From Thermoanaerobaculia bacterium (GTDB taxonomy: Bacteria; Acidobacteriota; Thermoanaerobaculia; Multivoradales; JAHEKO01), in assembly GCA_945787635.1 (NCBI GenBank), contig CALZIK010000195.1, positions 1 to 40,904 on the forward strand: a stretch of 40,904 nucleotides of DNA, written 5' to 3'. Below are positions 1 through 5,923 of the stretch, in pieces. A program made the position numbers and the translations under genes. Numbering within the stretch: the stretch's first letter is position 1; the number at the start of each line of letters is the position of its first letter. The notes under the pieces were generated by a model. That model had not been told where the DNA came from. It did no database searches and worked only from the letters and a program-made list of their open reading frames with translations.

Positions 1-2
1 GC

Positions 3-644
3 GCGCGCGTCGGCATCGCGCATCTCACTCGCGGCGAAGCCGGCACCCGGGGCACGGCCGAGGGGCGGCGTGAGGAGGCCGAGAGCGCCGGGAAAGCCTT
101 GGGCGCGGACGTGGTCGAGTTTCTGGACCTGGGCGACGGCTCCATGAGGACCGGATCCGAAGAGGAAGACGCGCTGATCCGCCTGCTGCGCAAGCTGAGA
201 CCCGAGATCGTTCTGGGACCGGCGGGGCGCGATCGGCACCCGGATCACGGCAGGGCCCACCAGTTGGTCGAATCGGCGTCGTTCTATGCCGGACTCGCCA
301 GGCGCGGCGCGCCGGAGTGGGGAAAACCGCACCGCCCGGCAGCCGTATTCCACTACATGCTCCACGATCCGTTCGAGCCCCGGTTCATTGTTGACGTCAC
401 CAAGAGCTGGCCGCGGAAGATGGCGGCGTTGGCCTGCTACGAAAGTCAGCTCTACCAGCCGGCGGCGCCGGGAAGCGACGAGCCCGAGACCAAGGTCTCC
501 TCCCCCGAGTACTGGCTCGCGGTCGAAGGCCGGGCGCGGCACTACGGCCTCCTGATCGGCGCGGAGTACGGCGAGCCGTTCGGCAGCCGGTTGCCGGTGG
601 CGGTTGCGGACGTCATGGCGCTCGCGCCGCGGGGCCTTCGGTGA
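3..644 (+). CDS. bshB1: BshB1-like bacillithiol N-acetylglucosaminyl-malate deacetylase, 5' end cut by window
   Basis: The frame is open from the window edge, so the N-terminus with the usual zinc motif (AHPDD-like) lies outside. What remains matches the PIG-L/LmbE deacetylase fold of BshB1: LTRGEAGTRGTAEGR near the start, GPAGRDRHPDH with the second metal-binding His-Pro-Asp-His, and a late CYESQ motif. BshB1 removes the acetyl group from GlcNAc-malate, the second step of bacillithiol synthesis in the cytoplasm. The stop TGA overlaps the GTG start of bshA (GTGA), so the two are translationally coupled. That pairing separates it from generic PIG-L deacetylases. No bshC is present in the window. 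Confidence 0.9.
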   Translation, partial: ARVGIAHLTRGEAGTRGTAEGRREEAESAGKALGADVVEFLDLGDGSMRTGSEEEDALIRLLRKLRPEIVLGPAGRDRHPDHGRAHQLVESASFYAGLARRGAPEWGKPHRPAAVFHYMLHDPFEPRFIVDVTKSWPRKMAALACYESQLYQPAAPGSDEPETKVSSPEYWLAVEGRARHYGLLIGAEYGEPFGSRLPVAVADVMALAPRGLR

Positions 645-1762
645 GAATCGGCATCAGCTGCTATCCGACCTTCGGGGGCTCCGGGGTCGTCGCCACCGAG
701 CTCGCGATGGCGCTCGCCGCGAGTGGCGACGAGGTCCACGTCATCAGCTACGCGCTCCCCTTCCGGCTCGACCTGGTCGAGGCCCGCTTGACGTTTCACG
801 AAGTCGTGGTGCCGCACTACCCGCTGTTCGACTACCCGCCCTATTCTTTGGCTCTGGCCACCAAGATGGTCGAGGTGGCTCGCCACAACCAGCTCGACCT
901 CGTGCACGTGCACTACGCCGTGCCGAACGCGGTTTCGGCGGTTCTGGCGCGCGACATTCTCGAGCCGCAGCCGCTCAAGGTGGTGACCACCCTTCACGGT
1001 ACCGACATCACCCTGATCGGCAACGATCCGAACTACCTCGAGACGACCCGCTACGGAATCGAGCGAAGCGACGCCGTGACCGCGGTGTCGGAAGCTCTGA
1101 AGGCGGCGACCATCGACAAGATCGGGGTCACGAACGACATCACGGTGGTACCGAACTTCATCGAGCCGGAGCGTTTCGAGCGGGCGCGGCTGGAGCACGA
1201 TGCGCGCAGCTGGGCGCACGGCGACGAGAAGCTGATGGTGCACATCTCGAATTTCCGGCCGGTCAAGCGCGTGCTCGATGTGGTCGAGGTGTTTCACCGA
1301 GTGCGGCGAGAGCTGCCGGTGAGGCTTCTGCTCGTCGGTGACGGACCGGATCGTGCCAAGGTCGAGCGCCACTGCCGGGAGTGCGACACCTGTGACGACA
1401 TCACTTTCGTGGGCAATGTGCCGATGGTCGAGCAGGTGCTGGCGGGCGCTGACATCTTTCTTCTGCCCTCGGAGACGGAATCGTTCGGTCTCTCGGCGCT
1501 CGAAGCCATGTCGTGCGAGGTGCCGGTCATTGCCACCGAGGTCGGTGGCGTGCCCGAGGTGGTCGATCACGGCGAGACCGGGTTCCTGTTTCCGGTCGGG
1601 GACGTCGACGCCATGGCGGCGGCGACGGTCGAGCTTCTGCGCGACGAGCCCAGGCGCCTGGAGATGGGCCGGCTCGGCCGGCAGCGAGCGATCGAGCGAT
1701 TCTCGGAGGATCGCGTGGTCGAGATGTACCGCGCGGTCTATGCAGAGGTTCTGGCACGGTAG
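641..1762 (+). CDS. bshA: BshA, N-acetyl-alpha-D-glucosaminyl L-malate synthase
   Basis: This is a 373-residue GT4-family glycosyltransferase that joins GlcNAc from UDP-GlcNAc to L-malate, the first step of bacillithiol synthesis. The N-terminus MRIGISCYPTFGGSGVVATE is the BshA signature with its glycine-rich loop. LHGTDITLIGNDPNY in the middle is also typical. The C-terminal donor-sugar site shows ESFGLSALEAMSCEVPV followed by GGVPEVV. Length fits the family (about 375-380). The GTG start is set by the 4-nt overlap with bshB1 and by homology starting at residue 1. The two genes together indicate that bacillithiol is the organism's low-molecular-weight thiol. Confidence 0.95.
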   Translation: MRIGISCYPTFGGSGVVATELAMALAASGDEVHVISYALPFRLDLVEARLTFHEVVVPHYPLFDYPPYSLALATKMVEVARHNQLDLVHVHYAVPNAVSAVLARDILEPQPLKVVTTLHGTDITLIGNDPNYLETTRYGIERSDAVTAVSEALKAATIDKIGVTNDITVVPNFIEPERFERARLEHDARSWAHGDEKLMVHISNFRPVKRVLDVVEVFHRVRRELPVRLLLVGDGPDRAKVERHCRECDTCDDITFVGNVPMVEQVLAGADIFLLPSETESFGLSALEAMSCEVPVIATEVGGVPEVVDHGETGFLFPVGDVDAMAAATVELLRDEPRRLEMGRLGRQRAIERFSEDRVVEMYRAVYAEVLAR

Positions 1763-1767
1763 CCGGT

Positions 1768-2385
1768 TTGGCGGATTCGGCGTCGAGCTACCGTGTCCTC
1801 GGGTCGGCCTGCACCGCCGAGCTCCGGGAGAAGGGCTCGCGCTTTTTGGCGTTGGTTCATCCGGTCGCCGATGAGGGCGAGGGCGGCCGGCTTCGCGAGC
1901 GCCTGGCCGGTCGGTATCGCGACGCCAGCCACCTCTGTTGGGCCCAGCGGCTCGGGTGGCCGTCGCGGGAGCGCTGGTCGGACGCAGGTGAGCCCCGGGG
2001 AACCGCGGGAGAGCCGATCGCGAGAATCCTGCGGTCGCGCGAGCTCTCTGATGTCGTCGCGGTGGTGATTCGCTGGTTCGGTGGCACAAAGCTCGGCAAG
2101 GGAGGCCTCGCGCGGGCCTACTCGGCCGCGGTGTCGGCGGCTCTCGAAAGCGCCGTTTTCGACACCCGCCACGCCACCGCACGCTTGCGACTGCGTTTGC
2201 CTTACGACAAGGTCGGAGCGGTCAAGCGGCTGGTTCGGCCGGGCGAAATCGACTGGCTGGACGAAGAGTACGGTGCCGAGGTGGCGGCGGGCCTCACGGT
2301 GCGCAGAGAGCTGGTGGCGGAGGTGCTCTCGGCGCTGGCGAATCTTCGCATCGAGGCGGAGGTCGAACCAGAAGATCACTCGTAA
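1768..2385 (+). CDS. YigZ/IMPACT family protein
   Basis: This 205-residue protein belongs to the YigZ/IMPACT (UPF0029) family. Visible motifs are EKGSRFLALVHPV near residue 20, GEPRGTAGEPIARIL near 70-85, and WFGGTKLGKGGLARAYS near 105-120, the family's strongest signature. A C-terminal DUF1949-like ferredoxin-fold region follows. The bacterial role is uncertain; eukaryotic IMPACT inhibits GCN2, and a ribosome- or nucleic-acid-related role is often inferred. The frame stays open upstream inside bshA, but homology begins only after the bshA stop, so I chose the TTG five bases after it. The Shine-Dalgarno is weak. It is probably co-transcribed with bshBA. Confidence 0.85.
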   Translation: MADSASSYRVLGSACTAELREKGSRFLALVHPVADEGEGGRLRERLAGRYRDASHLCWAQRLGWPSRERWSDAGEPRGTAGEPIARILRSRELSDVVAVVIRWFGGTKLGKGGLARAYSAAVSAALESAVFDTRHATARLRLRLPYDKVGAVKRLVRPGEIDWLDEEYGAEVAAGLTVRRELVAEVLSALANLRIEAEVEPEDHS

Positions 2386-2390
2386 CAGAC

Positions 2391-2419
2391 TTGCCGGGAA
2401 CGTGTGTGTCGGCTAGAAT
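2391..2419 (+). promoter_or_regulatory. sigma70-type promoter for the small membrane protein cluster
   Basis: TTGCCG (2391-2396) and TAGAAT (2414-2419) are separated by exactly 17 nt, a good vegetative promoter match. It lies just after the YigZ stop and about 60 nt before a gene with a strong Shine-Dalgarno, so the transcript should have a normal leader. Confidence 0.6.
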
Positions 2420-2485
2420 TCTTTACAGTTTTCTAACGAGTTCCCGCCGTTTCCGGCGCGTAGATCGTTTAAAAAGGAGTGTGCG

Positions 2486-2884
2486 ATGAGCGAAGAAGAA
2501 ACGCAGACGACATCTGAGGCCCCTCCGCCGCCTCCGCCCGCTGCTTCGGGCTCGTCGGGTGGTGCGTCGTCGAATCGCGGTCTGATGATTGCCCTGTCCT
2601 ATCTCTGGCTGTTGGCGATCGTGCCACTCCTGGTCGAGAAAGACGACGCCGAGGTGCAGTGGCACGCCAAGCACGGCCTGGTCTTGCTGGTAGCGGAGGT
2701 CATCCTCTGGTTGGCGTTTGCGGTGCTCAGCATGGTGCTCGGTCCACTGGCATGCGTGCTGGCGATCGTGCAGCTGGTTCTTTTCATCGGGATCGTCGTG
2801 GTTCACATCATCTGCATCGTCAAGGGCGTCAACGGCGAGCGCTTTCTCGTGCCGGCAATCAGCCAGTACGCGGATCGCTTCTAG
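2486..2884 (+). CDS. DUF4870-like small membrane protein
   Basis: This 132-residue protein starts with an acidic, proline-rich cytosolic tail (residues 1-30, with a run of prolines). It then has about three hydrophobic helices near residues 33-48, 62-85 and 88-112. The pattern of a helix, a short loop with QWHAKHGLVLL, and two further helices is that of the DUF4870/Tic20-like family, whose function is unknown. AAAGGAG lies about 8 nt before the ATG and fixes the start. It is followed 15 nt later by another small membrane protein, so the group is likely one operon from the promoter at 2391. Confidence 0.75.
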   Translation: MSEEETQTTSEAPPPPPPAASGSSGGASSNRGLMIALSYLWLLAIVPLLVEKDDAEVQWHAKHGLVLLVAEVILWLAFAVLSMVLGPLACVLAIVQLVLFIGIVVVHIICIVKGVNGERFLVPAISQYADRF

Positions 2885-2899
2885 GACTGGAGGCCGAGA

Positions 2900-3175
2900 T
2901 TGAATCAAGCAGCAACCAGCAACCGTCCGGTCATCGCGCTCATTCTGGGGATTCTGGGAATCATCTGCTGCGGCCTTCTCGCGCCGGTGGCCTGGTACAT
3001 GGGCTCGCAGGAGGTCAAGGCGATCGCCGCCGGCACGGCCGCGGCTTCGGGCGAAGGTCTCGCCAAGGCGGGAATGATTCTGGGCATCATCGGCACGATT
3101 CTGCTCGTGCTGACGCTGCTCTGGGTGTTTTTCGCCGGCGGAATGGCCGTCATTCAAGGCCTTTCGGCCGCCTGA
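2900..3175 (+). CDS. DUF4190-like two-helix membrane protein
   Basis: A 91-residue protein with two hydrophobic segments (about residues 10-32 and 56-85). A polar stretch, GSQEVKAIAAGTAAASGEG, separates them. This is the DUF4190-type layout: a first helix with ILGILGIICCG, then KAGMILGIIGTI. The TTG start is chosen because GGAGG sits about 7 nt upstream and no ATG lies nearby. Function is unknown; such proteins often sit beside DUF4870 and DUF2752 genes, as here. Confidence 0.75.
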   Translation: MNQAATSNRPVIALILGILGIICCGLLAPVAWYMGSQEVKAIAAGTAAASGEGLAKAGMILGIIGTILLVLTLLWVFFAGGMAVIQGLSAA

Positions 3176-3191
3176 TCGCCGACCTGATCTG

Positions 3192-3578
3192 ATGGCTCGG
3201 CCGGGCTTCGGATGGTGGCTCGCAGGCCTGGCGGGGATTGTCGCGTTTTGGCTGGTGAGGGCCTGGAATCCGGTCGATTCCGGTTTCCAGGTGTGCGTTT
3301 TTCGAGGCGTGCTCGGCCTGCCCTGCCCGGGGTGCGGGCTCACTCGAGCGGCCGGGCACCTGGCGAGGGGGTCGTTCGCGGCCGCGTTCACCCTCCATCC
3401 GCTCGCGCTGCCTTTCGCCGTCGAAGCGGTGCTCGGCTGGCTGGGTTGGGGCCTCGTCGGAGGAGACCGCTTCAGGCGCTTCGTGTCCGAGAATGCCGGA
3501 GCACTGACCTTGGCCAACACGGTTCCCCTGTTCGCGCTGTGGCTGGGGCGAGCGGCGACCGGCGCCCTGCCGTTCTAG
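3192..3578 (+). CDS. DUF2752 family membrane protein
   Basis: This 128-residue membrane protein carries the DUF2752 signature LPCPGCGLTRA (near residues 43-53), with two cysteines between predicted helices. The helices lie near residues 8-22, 70-87 and 105-122. The CPxCGxT motif suggests a metal or redox site, but no function is established. It begins 16 nt after the preceding gene in the same direction, so it is probably the last gene of this small operon. A stable hairpin follows the stop. Confidence 0.85.
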   Translation: MARPGFGWWLAGLAGIVAFWLVRAWNPVDSGFQVCVFRGVLGLPCPGCGLTRAAGHLARGSFAAAFTLHPLALPFAVEAVLGWLGWGLVGGDRFRRFVSENAGALTLANTVPLFALWLGRAATGALPF

Positions 3579-3586
3579 CCTCAACC

Positions 3587-3608
3587 GCGCCGCACATGTG
3601 TGCGGCGC
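3587..3608 (+). terminator. GC-rich hairpin after the DUF2752 gene
   Basis: A perfect 9-bp stem (GCGCCGCAC / GTGCGGCGC) with a 4-nt ATGT loop begins 8 nt after the stop codon. No T-run follows, so it may be a Rho-type or mRNA-stabilising hairpin rather than a classical intrinsic terminator. Confidence 0.45.
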
Positions 3609-3619
3609 AACCCTGACGA

Positions 3620-3761
3620 CCGGCCGATGAGGCCGGGAGGTCCGTCTTGAAGGCCTCGATCGATGCGCGAGCTCTACCGGCCGATGAGGCCGGGAGGTCC
3701 GTCTTGAAGGCCTCGATCGATGAGCGGGCTCTACCGGCCGATGAGGCCGGGAGGTCCGTCT
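3620..3761. repeat. 57-bp tandem repeat, 2.5 copies, each with an internal hairpin
   Basis: Units begin at 3620, 3677 and 3734 and repeat every 57 nt. Units 1 and 2 differ at only two positions, and unit 3 stops after about 28 nt. Each unit opens with CCGGCCGATGAGGCCGG, a perfect 6-bp stem with a GATGA loop. The array fills the gap between the DUF2752 gene and yidD. The period is a multiple of three and frames are open on both strands, but I see no start signal or homology supporting translation. Confidence 0.9.
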
Positions 3762-3780
3762 CCTCTCGGGCCTCCGGCGC

Positions 3781-3786
3781 TAGGAT
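3781..3786 (+). promoter_or_regulatory. -10-like box close to the yidD start
   Basis: TAGGAT, preceded by GC, ends 6 nt before the GTG start. It fits the recurring leaderless-type box in this window. AGGA within it could instead act as a weak Shine-Dalgarno. Confidence 0.4.
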
Positions 3787-3792
3787 GGTGGG

Positions 3793-4110
3793 GTGCCTCG
3801 TCCCGTGCTTCGCCGGTGGATTCTCATTGCCGGCATACTCGTCGTCGCGCTCGGCGCTGACCTCGCCCGCTCGCCCGCGGACCAGTGGAGCGCGAAGGCC
3901 CTTCTGGGCGGGATCGATCTCTATCAGGCGACTCTTTCCAAAGCCCTGGGTGCGAGCGGCGCTCGGTGCCGATTCGAGCCGACGTGCAGTCACTACGGTG
4001 AGGCGGTGATCCATAAATACGGTGCGGCCAAGGGAAGCGCCCTGGCGCTCGCGCGCATCGCTCGATGCGGTCCCTGGACGCCCGCCGGCACCCACGATCC
4101 TCCGCCGTAG
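3793..4110 (+). CDS. yidD: YidD family membrane protein insertion efficiency factor
   Basis: This 105-residue protein has an N-terminal hydrophobic stretch (about residues 8-22). The YidD core follows: LYQATLSKALGASGARCRFEP, then TCSHYGEAVIHKYGAAKG and ARIARCGPW. The cysteines in CRFEPTCS and RC are the conserved family ones. YidD assists insertion of inner-membrane proteins alongside YidC. The usual rnpA-yidD-yidC neighbourhood is absent here, so this is a stand-alone copy. The GTG start gives the hydrophobic N-terminus; a later start would remove it. Confidence 0.85.
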   Translation: MPRPVLRRWILIAGILVVALGADLARSPADQWSAKALLGGIDLYQATLSKALGASGARCRFEPTCSHYGEAVIHKYGAAKGSALALARIARCGPWTPAGTHDPPP

Positions 4111-4120
4111 TCGACGGTGT

Positions 4121-4126
4121 TAGCAT
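4121..4126 (+). promoter_or_regulatory. -10-like box close to the DUF971 gene start
   Basis: TAGCAT, preceded by GT, ends 9 nt before the ATG, and no purine-rich Shine-Dalgarno is present. This predicts a leaderless or nearly leaderless transcript. Confidence 0.45.
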
Positions 4127-4135
4127 CGCTCGCTC

Positions 4136-4513
4136 ATGACCGAGCCGGCGGCACATCCCACCGAGATTCGTCGCCTGGCCGAGGTTCAGCGGCTGCGCGT
4201 CCTCTGGTCGGATGGCCATCAGGCCGAGTATCCGTACGACTACGTTCGCGGCTACTGTCCCTGCGCGGGCTGTCAGGGCCACACGCCCAGCGAGATTCGC
4301 TTCAAGCCGCCTGGCGGAGCGGTCGAGCCCTGGCGAATCGAGCCGGTCGGCAACTACGGGATCTCGATTCAGTGGTCGGACGGACACGCGACCGGGATCT
4401 ACAGGTTCGATTTTCTGCGGACGATCTGTCCGTGCGAAGTTTGTACGAAAAACAGAGAGGCGCTTGCCGGCGACGGCGTCGCCGACCCCGACCCCCAGCA
4501 AGGAGTTGAGTGA
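4136..4513 (+). CDS. DUF971 domain protein (gamma-butyrobetaine hydroxylase N-terminal-like)
   Basis: A 125-residue single-domain protein of the DUF971/GBBH-like N-terminal family. Motifs include LRVLWSDGHQAEYPYDYVRG, then YCPCAGCQGH, a second ISIQWSDGHATGIYRFDFLR, and CPCEVC. The paired CxxC clusters probably bind zinc or an iron-sulfur cluster. DUF971 domains occur fused to Mrp/ApbC iron-sulfur carriers and to 2-oxoglutarate hydroxylases, which suggests an accessory role in metal-centre assembly. The stop overlaps the ATG of the following cyclophilin gene (TGATG), so the two are coupled. Confidence 0.85.
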   Translation: MTEPAAHPTEIRRLAEVQRLRVLWSDGHQAEYPYDYVRGYCPCAGCQGHTPSEIRFKPPGGAVEPWRIEPVGNYGISIQWSDGHATGIYRFDFLRTICPCEVCTKNREALAGDGVADPDPQQGVE

Positions 4514-5106
4514 TGATGAAGGTTGTAGTGCTCTTGATAGGAATGGGTATCTTCGGTCTTGCCGCGTTCGGCCAGCCGAATCTCGCCGAGAAAGTGGTTC
4601 TCGAGACCAATCACGGTCGCATGGTGATCGAGCTCGATGCGGAGAAGGCGCCGCAGACGGTCAAGAGCTTCCTCGAGAACGTCGACTCCGGGATCTACGA
4701 AGGGTCGCTCTTCCATCGGGTGATCCCGAATTTCATGATCCAGGGCGGCGGATTCACCAAGGACTTCAAGCTGATCCCCACCGACAAGGTCCTCACGAAC
4801 GAGGCCGACAACGGGTTGAAGAATCTGCGCGGCACGGTGGCGATGGCGCGCAAGGGCGATCCGCACAGCGCCTCGATCCAGTTCTTCGTCAACGTGATCG
4901 ACAACGACTTTCTCGATCACACAGCGAAGACGCAGCAGGGCTGGGGCTACGCGGTTTTCGGGCGCGTAGTCGAGGGAATGGAGGTCGCGGATGCGATCGC
5001 GGCGGTGCCCCGCGGCAGGGTCGGCTCGATGGGCGACGTTCCCAACGAGGCGGTGGTCATCGAGAGCGCCGAGCGGTTGTCGACGGAGACGCCAGCGAGC
5101 CCGTAG
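4513..5106 (+). CDS. exported cyclophilin-type peptidyl-prolyl cis-trans isomerase
   Basis: A 197-residue PPIase with an N-terminal signal peptide (hydrophobic residues 3-19, cleavage likely near AAFG-Q). The cyclophilin domain spans about residues 25-190. Typical motifs are FHRVIPNFMIQGGGF with the catalytic Arg, TVAMAR, SASIQFFVNV and YAVFGRVVEGMEV. It should speed proline isomerisation during folding in the periplasm. AAGGAG lies 7 nt before this ATG, which overlaps the preceding stop; GTG at 4510 and ATG at 4516 are alternatives. Convergent with the next gene, with about 100 nt between them and no clear terminator. Confidence 0.9.
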   Translation: MMKVVVLLIGMGIFGLAAFGQPNLAEKVVLETNHGRMVIELDAEKAPQTVKSFLENVDSGIYEGSLFHRVIPNFMIQGGGFTKDFKLIPTDKVLTNEADNGLKNLRGTVAMARKGDPHSASIQFFVNVIDNDFLDHTAKTQQGWGYAVFGRVVEGMEVADAIAAVPRGRVGSMGDVPNEAVVIESAERLSTETPASP

Positions 5107-5208
5107 TGACCACCGGGCCATCGAGGACACCCGTCACGGCTGGCCCCTTCCGACTGGTTTTGCTGACAGGTACGGGACGATTTCCGTCGACACGGAGGTC
5201 GACCGCGA

Positions 5209-5799
5209 CTATTTACGCGTCTTGCCGCGCACGTACTCGAGGCAGGCCCACAAGACCTCGAGTTGCTCGCGACCGTGGGGAATCGAGAGGCTCATCCAGA
5301 CGTCACGGATCGCGGTCAGCAGGTCGTAGAACTCGAAGCCCGCGTCCTTCTGCCGGCCTTTCTGAATGATGCGCCGCATTGCGGCAAAGACGTCGGAGGC
5401 GTTCCAAAGCGACGGCGACTTGCCACGCAGCTCTTCCCAGGCGACCTCCAGCGCGGCGAGGCGCTTTCTCGAAACTTCGGGGTCCCGGTAGCGCTCGCGC
5501 AACGTGCGCACGGCATAGAGATCGTCGAAGCTCGCGCCTTCGGGAATCTGATGAGAGCTGATGACTTGCCAGTGTTGCGGCAGGAGCTCGTCTTTCTTGA
5601 TCTGCATGACCAGCGTGTCGTATCGCTTGAGCGGCAGGTCCTCGAACAGCACGCCGACCAGCGGATAGTCGTCTCCTTGAGCCCAGCGGGCGATGCCGTC
5701 GAGGTCGGGAAGCTCGCGGGGCGGCTCGGGTGGGGGCTTCTTTGGCGCTGCGGAGGCCGGTTTGGCGCCGGCGTCGCGCGAAGGCTCTTCGGTAGTCAT
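5209..5799 (-). CDS. hypothetical protein, unrecognised
   Basis: I do not recognise this 196-residue soluble protein. Residues 1-30 are a charged, Ala/Pro-rich tail. The rest is a compact, mostly helical domain with conserved-looking stretches LDGIARWAQGDDYPLVGVLF, DTLVMQIKKDELLPQHW and FEFYDLLTAIRDVWMSL. No signal peptide, membrane helix or known catalytic motif is visible. It stands alone on the minus strand, between a convergent cyclophilin gene and a divergent sulfatase-like gene. Codon use matches the neighbours, and a plausible promoter box supports it as real. Confidence 0.7.
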   Translation of the reverse strand: MTTEEPSRDAGAKPASAAPKKPPPEPPRELPDLDGIARWAQGDDYPLVGVLFEDLPLKRYDTLVMQIKKDELLPQHWQVISSHQIPEGASFDDLYAVRTLRERYRDPEVSRKRLAALEVAWEELRGKSPSLWNASDVFAAMRRIIQKGRQKDAGFEFYDLLTAIRDVWMSLSIPHGREQLEVLWACLEYVRGKTRK

Positions 5800-5808
5800 C
5801 GCGCGCGC

Positions 5809-5814
5809 ACTCTA
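5809..5814 (-). promoter_or_regulatory. -10-like box before the hypothetical gene
   Basis: On the minus strand TAGAGT ends 9 nt before the ATG, with no Shine-Dalgarno between, matching the leaderless pattern seen elsewhere in the window. Confidence 0.4.
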
Positions 5815-5908
5815 TCGAAGTTGCGGGATTGTGTGCGAGAAGGCCGTAGGCGAGGCGCCGAGTCGCGATAGGATCGCCCCTGCTTCCGGCCCACGCCGAG
5901 ACCTACCC

Positions 5909-5914
5909 TAAACT
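5909..5914 (+). promoter_or_regulatory. -10-like box before the sulfatase-like gene
   Basis: TAAACT ends 9 nt before the ATG. The interval TTCTTCAGA has no Shine-Dalgarno, so a very short or absent 5' leader is predicted. Confidence 0.4.
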
Positions 5915-5923
5915 TTCTTCAGA

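Noticed and set aside
542-2182. 546-codon open frame on the minus strand opposite bshA and yigZ
   Set aside because: Arg- and His-rich composition with no homology. It lies antisense to well-supported genes and results from high GC at third codon positions.
3620-3761. Possible CRISPR array
   Set aside because: The units are contiguous tandem copies without unique spacers, and no cas gene is present.
3472-4095. Minus-strand frame containing a 19-residue repeated peptide from the 57-bp array
   Set aside because: No start signal or homology, and it runs antisense to yidD; repeated peptides arise automatically from a period divisible by three.
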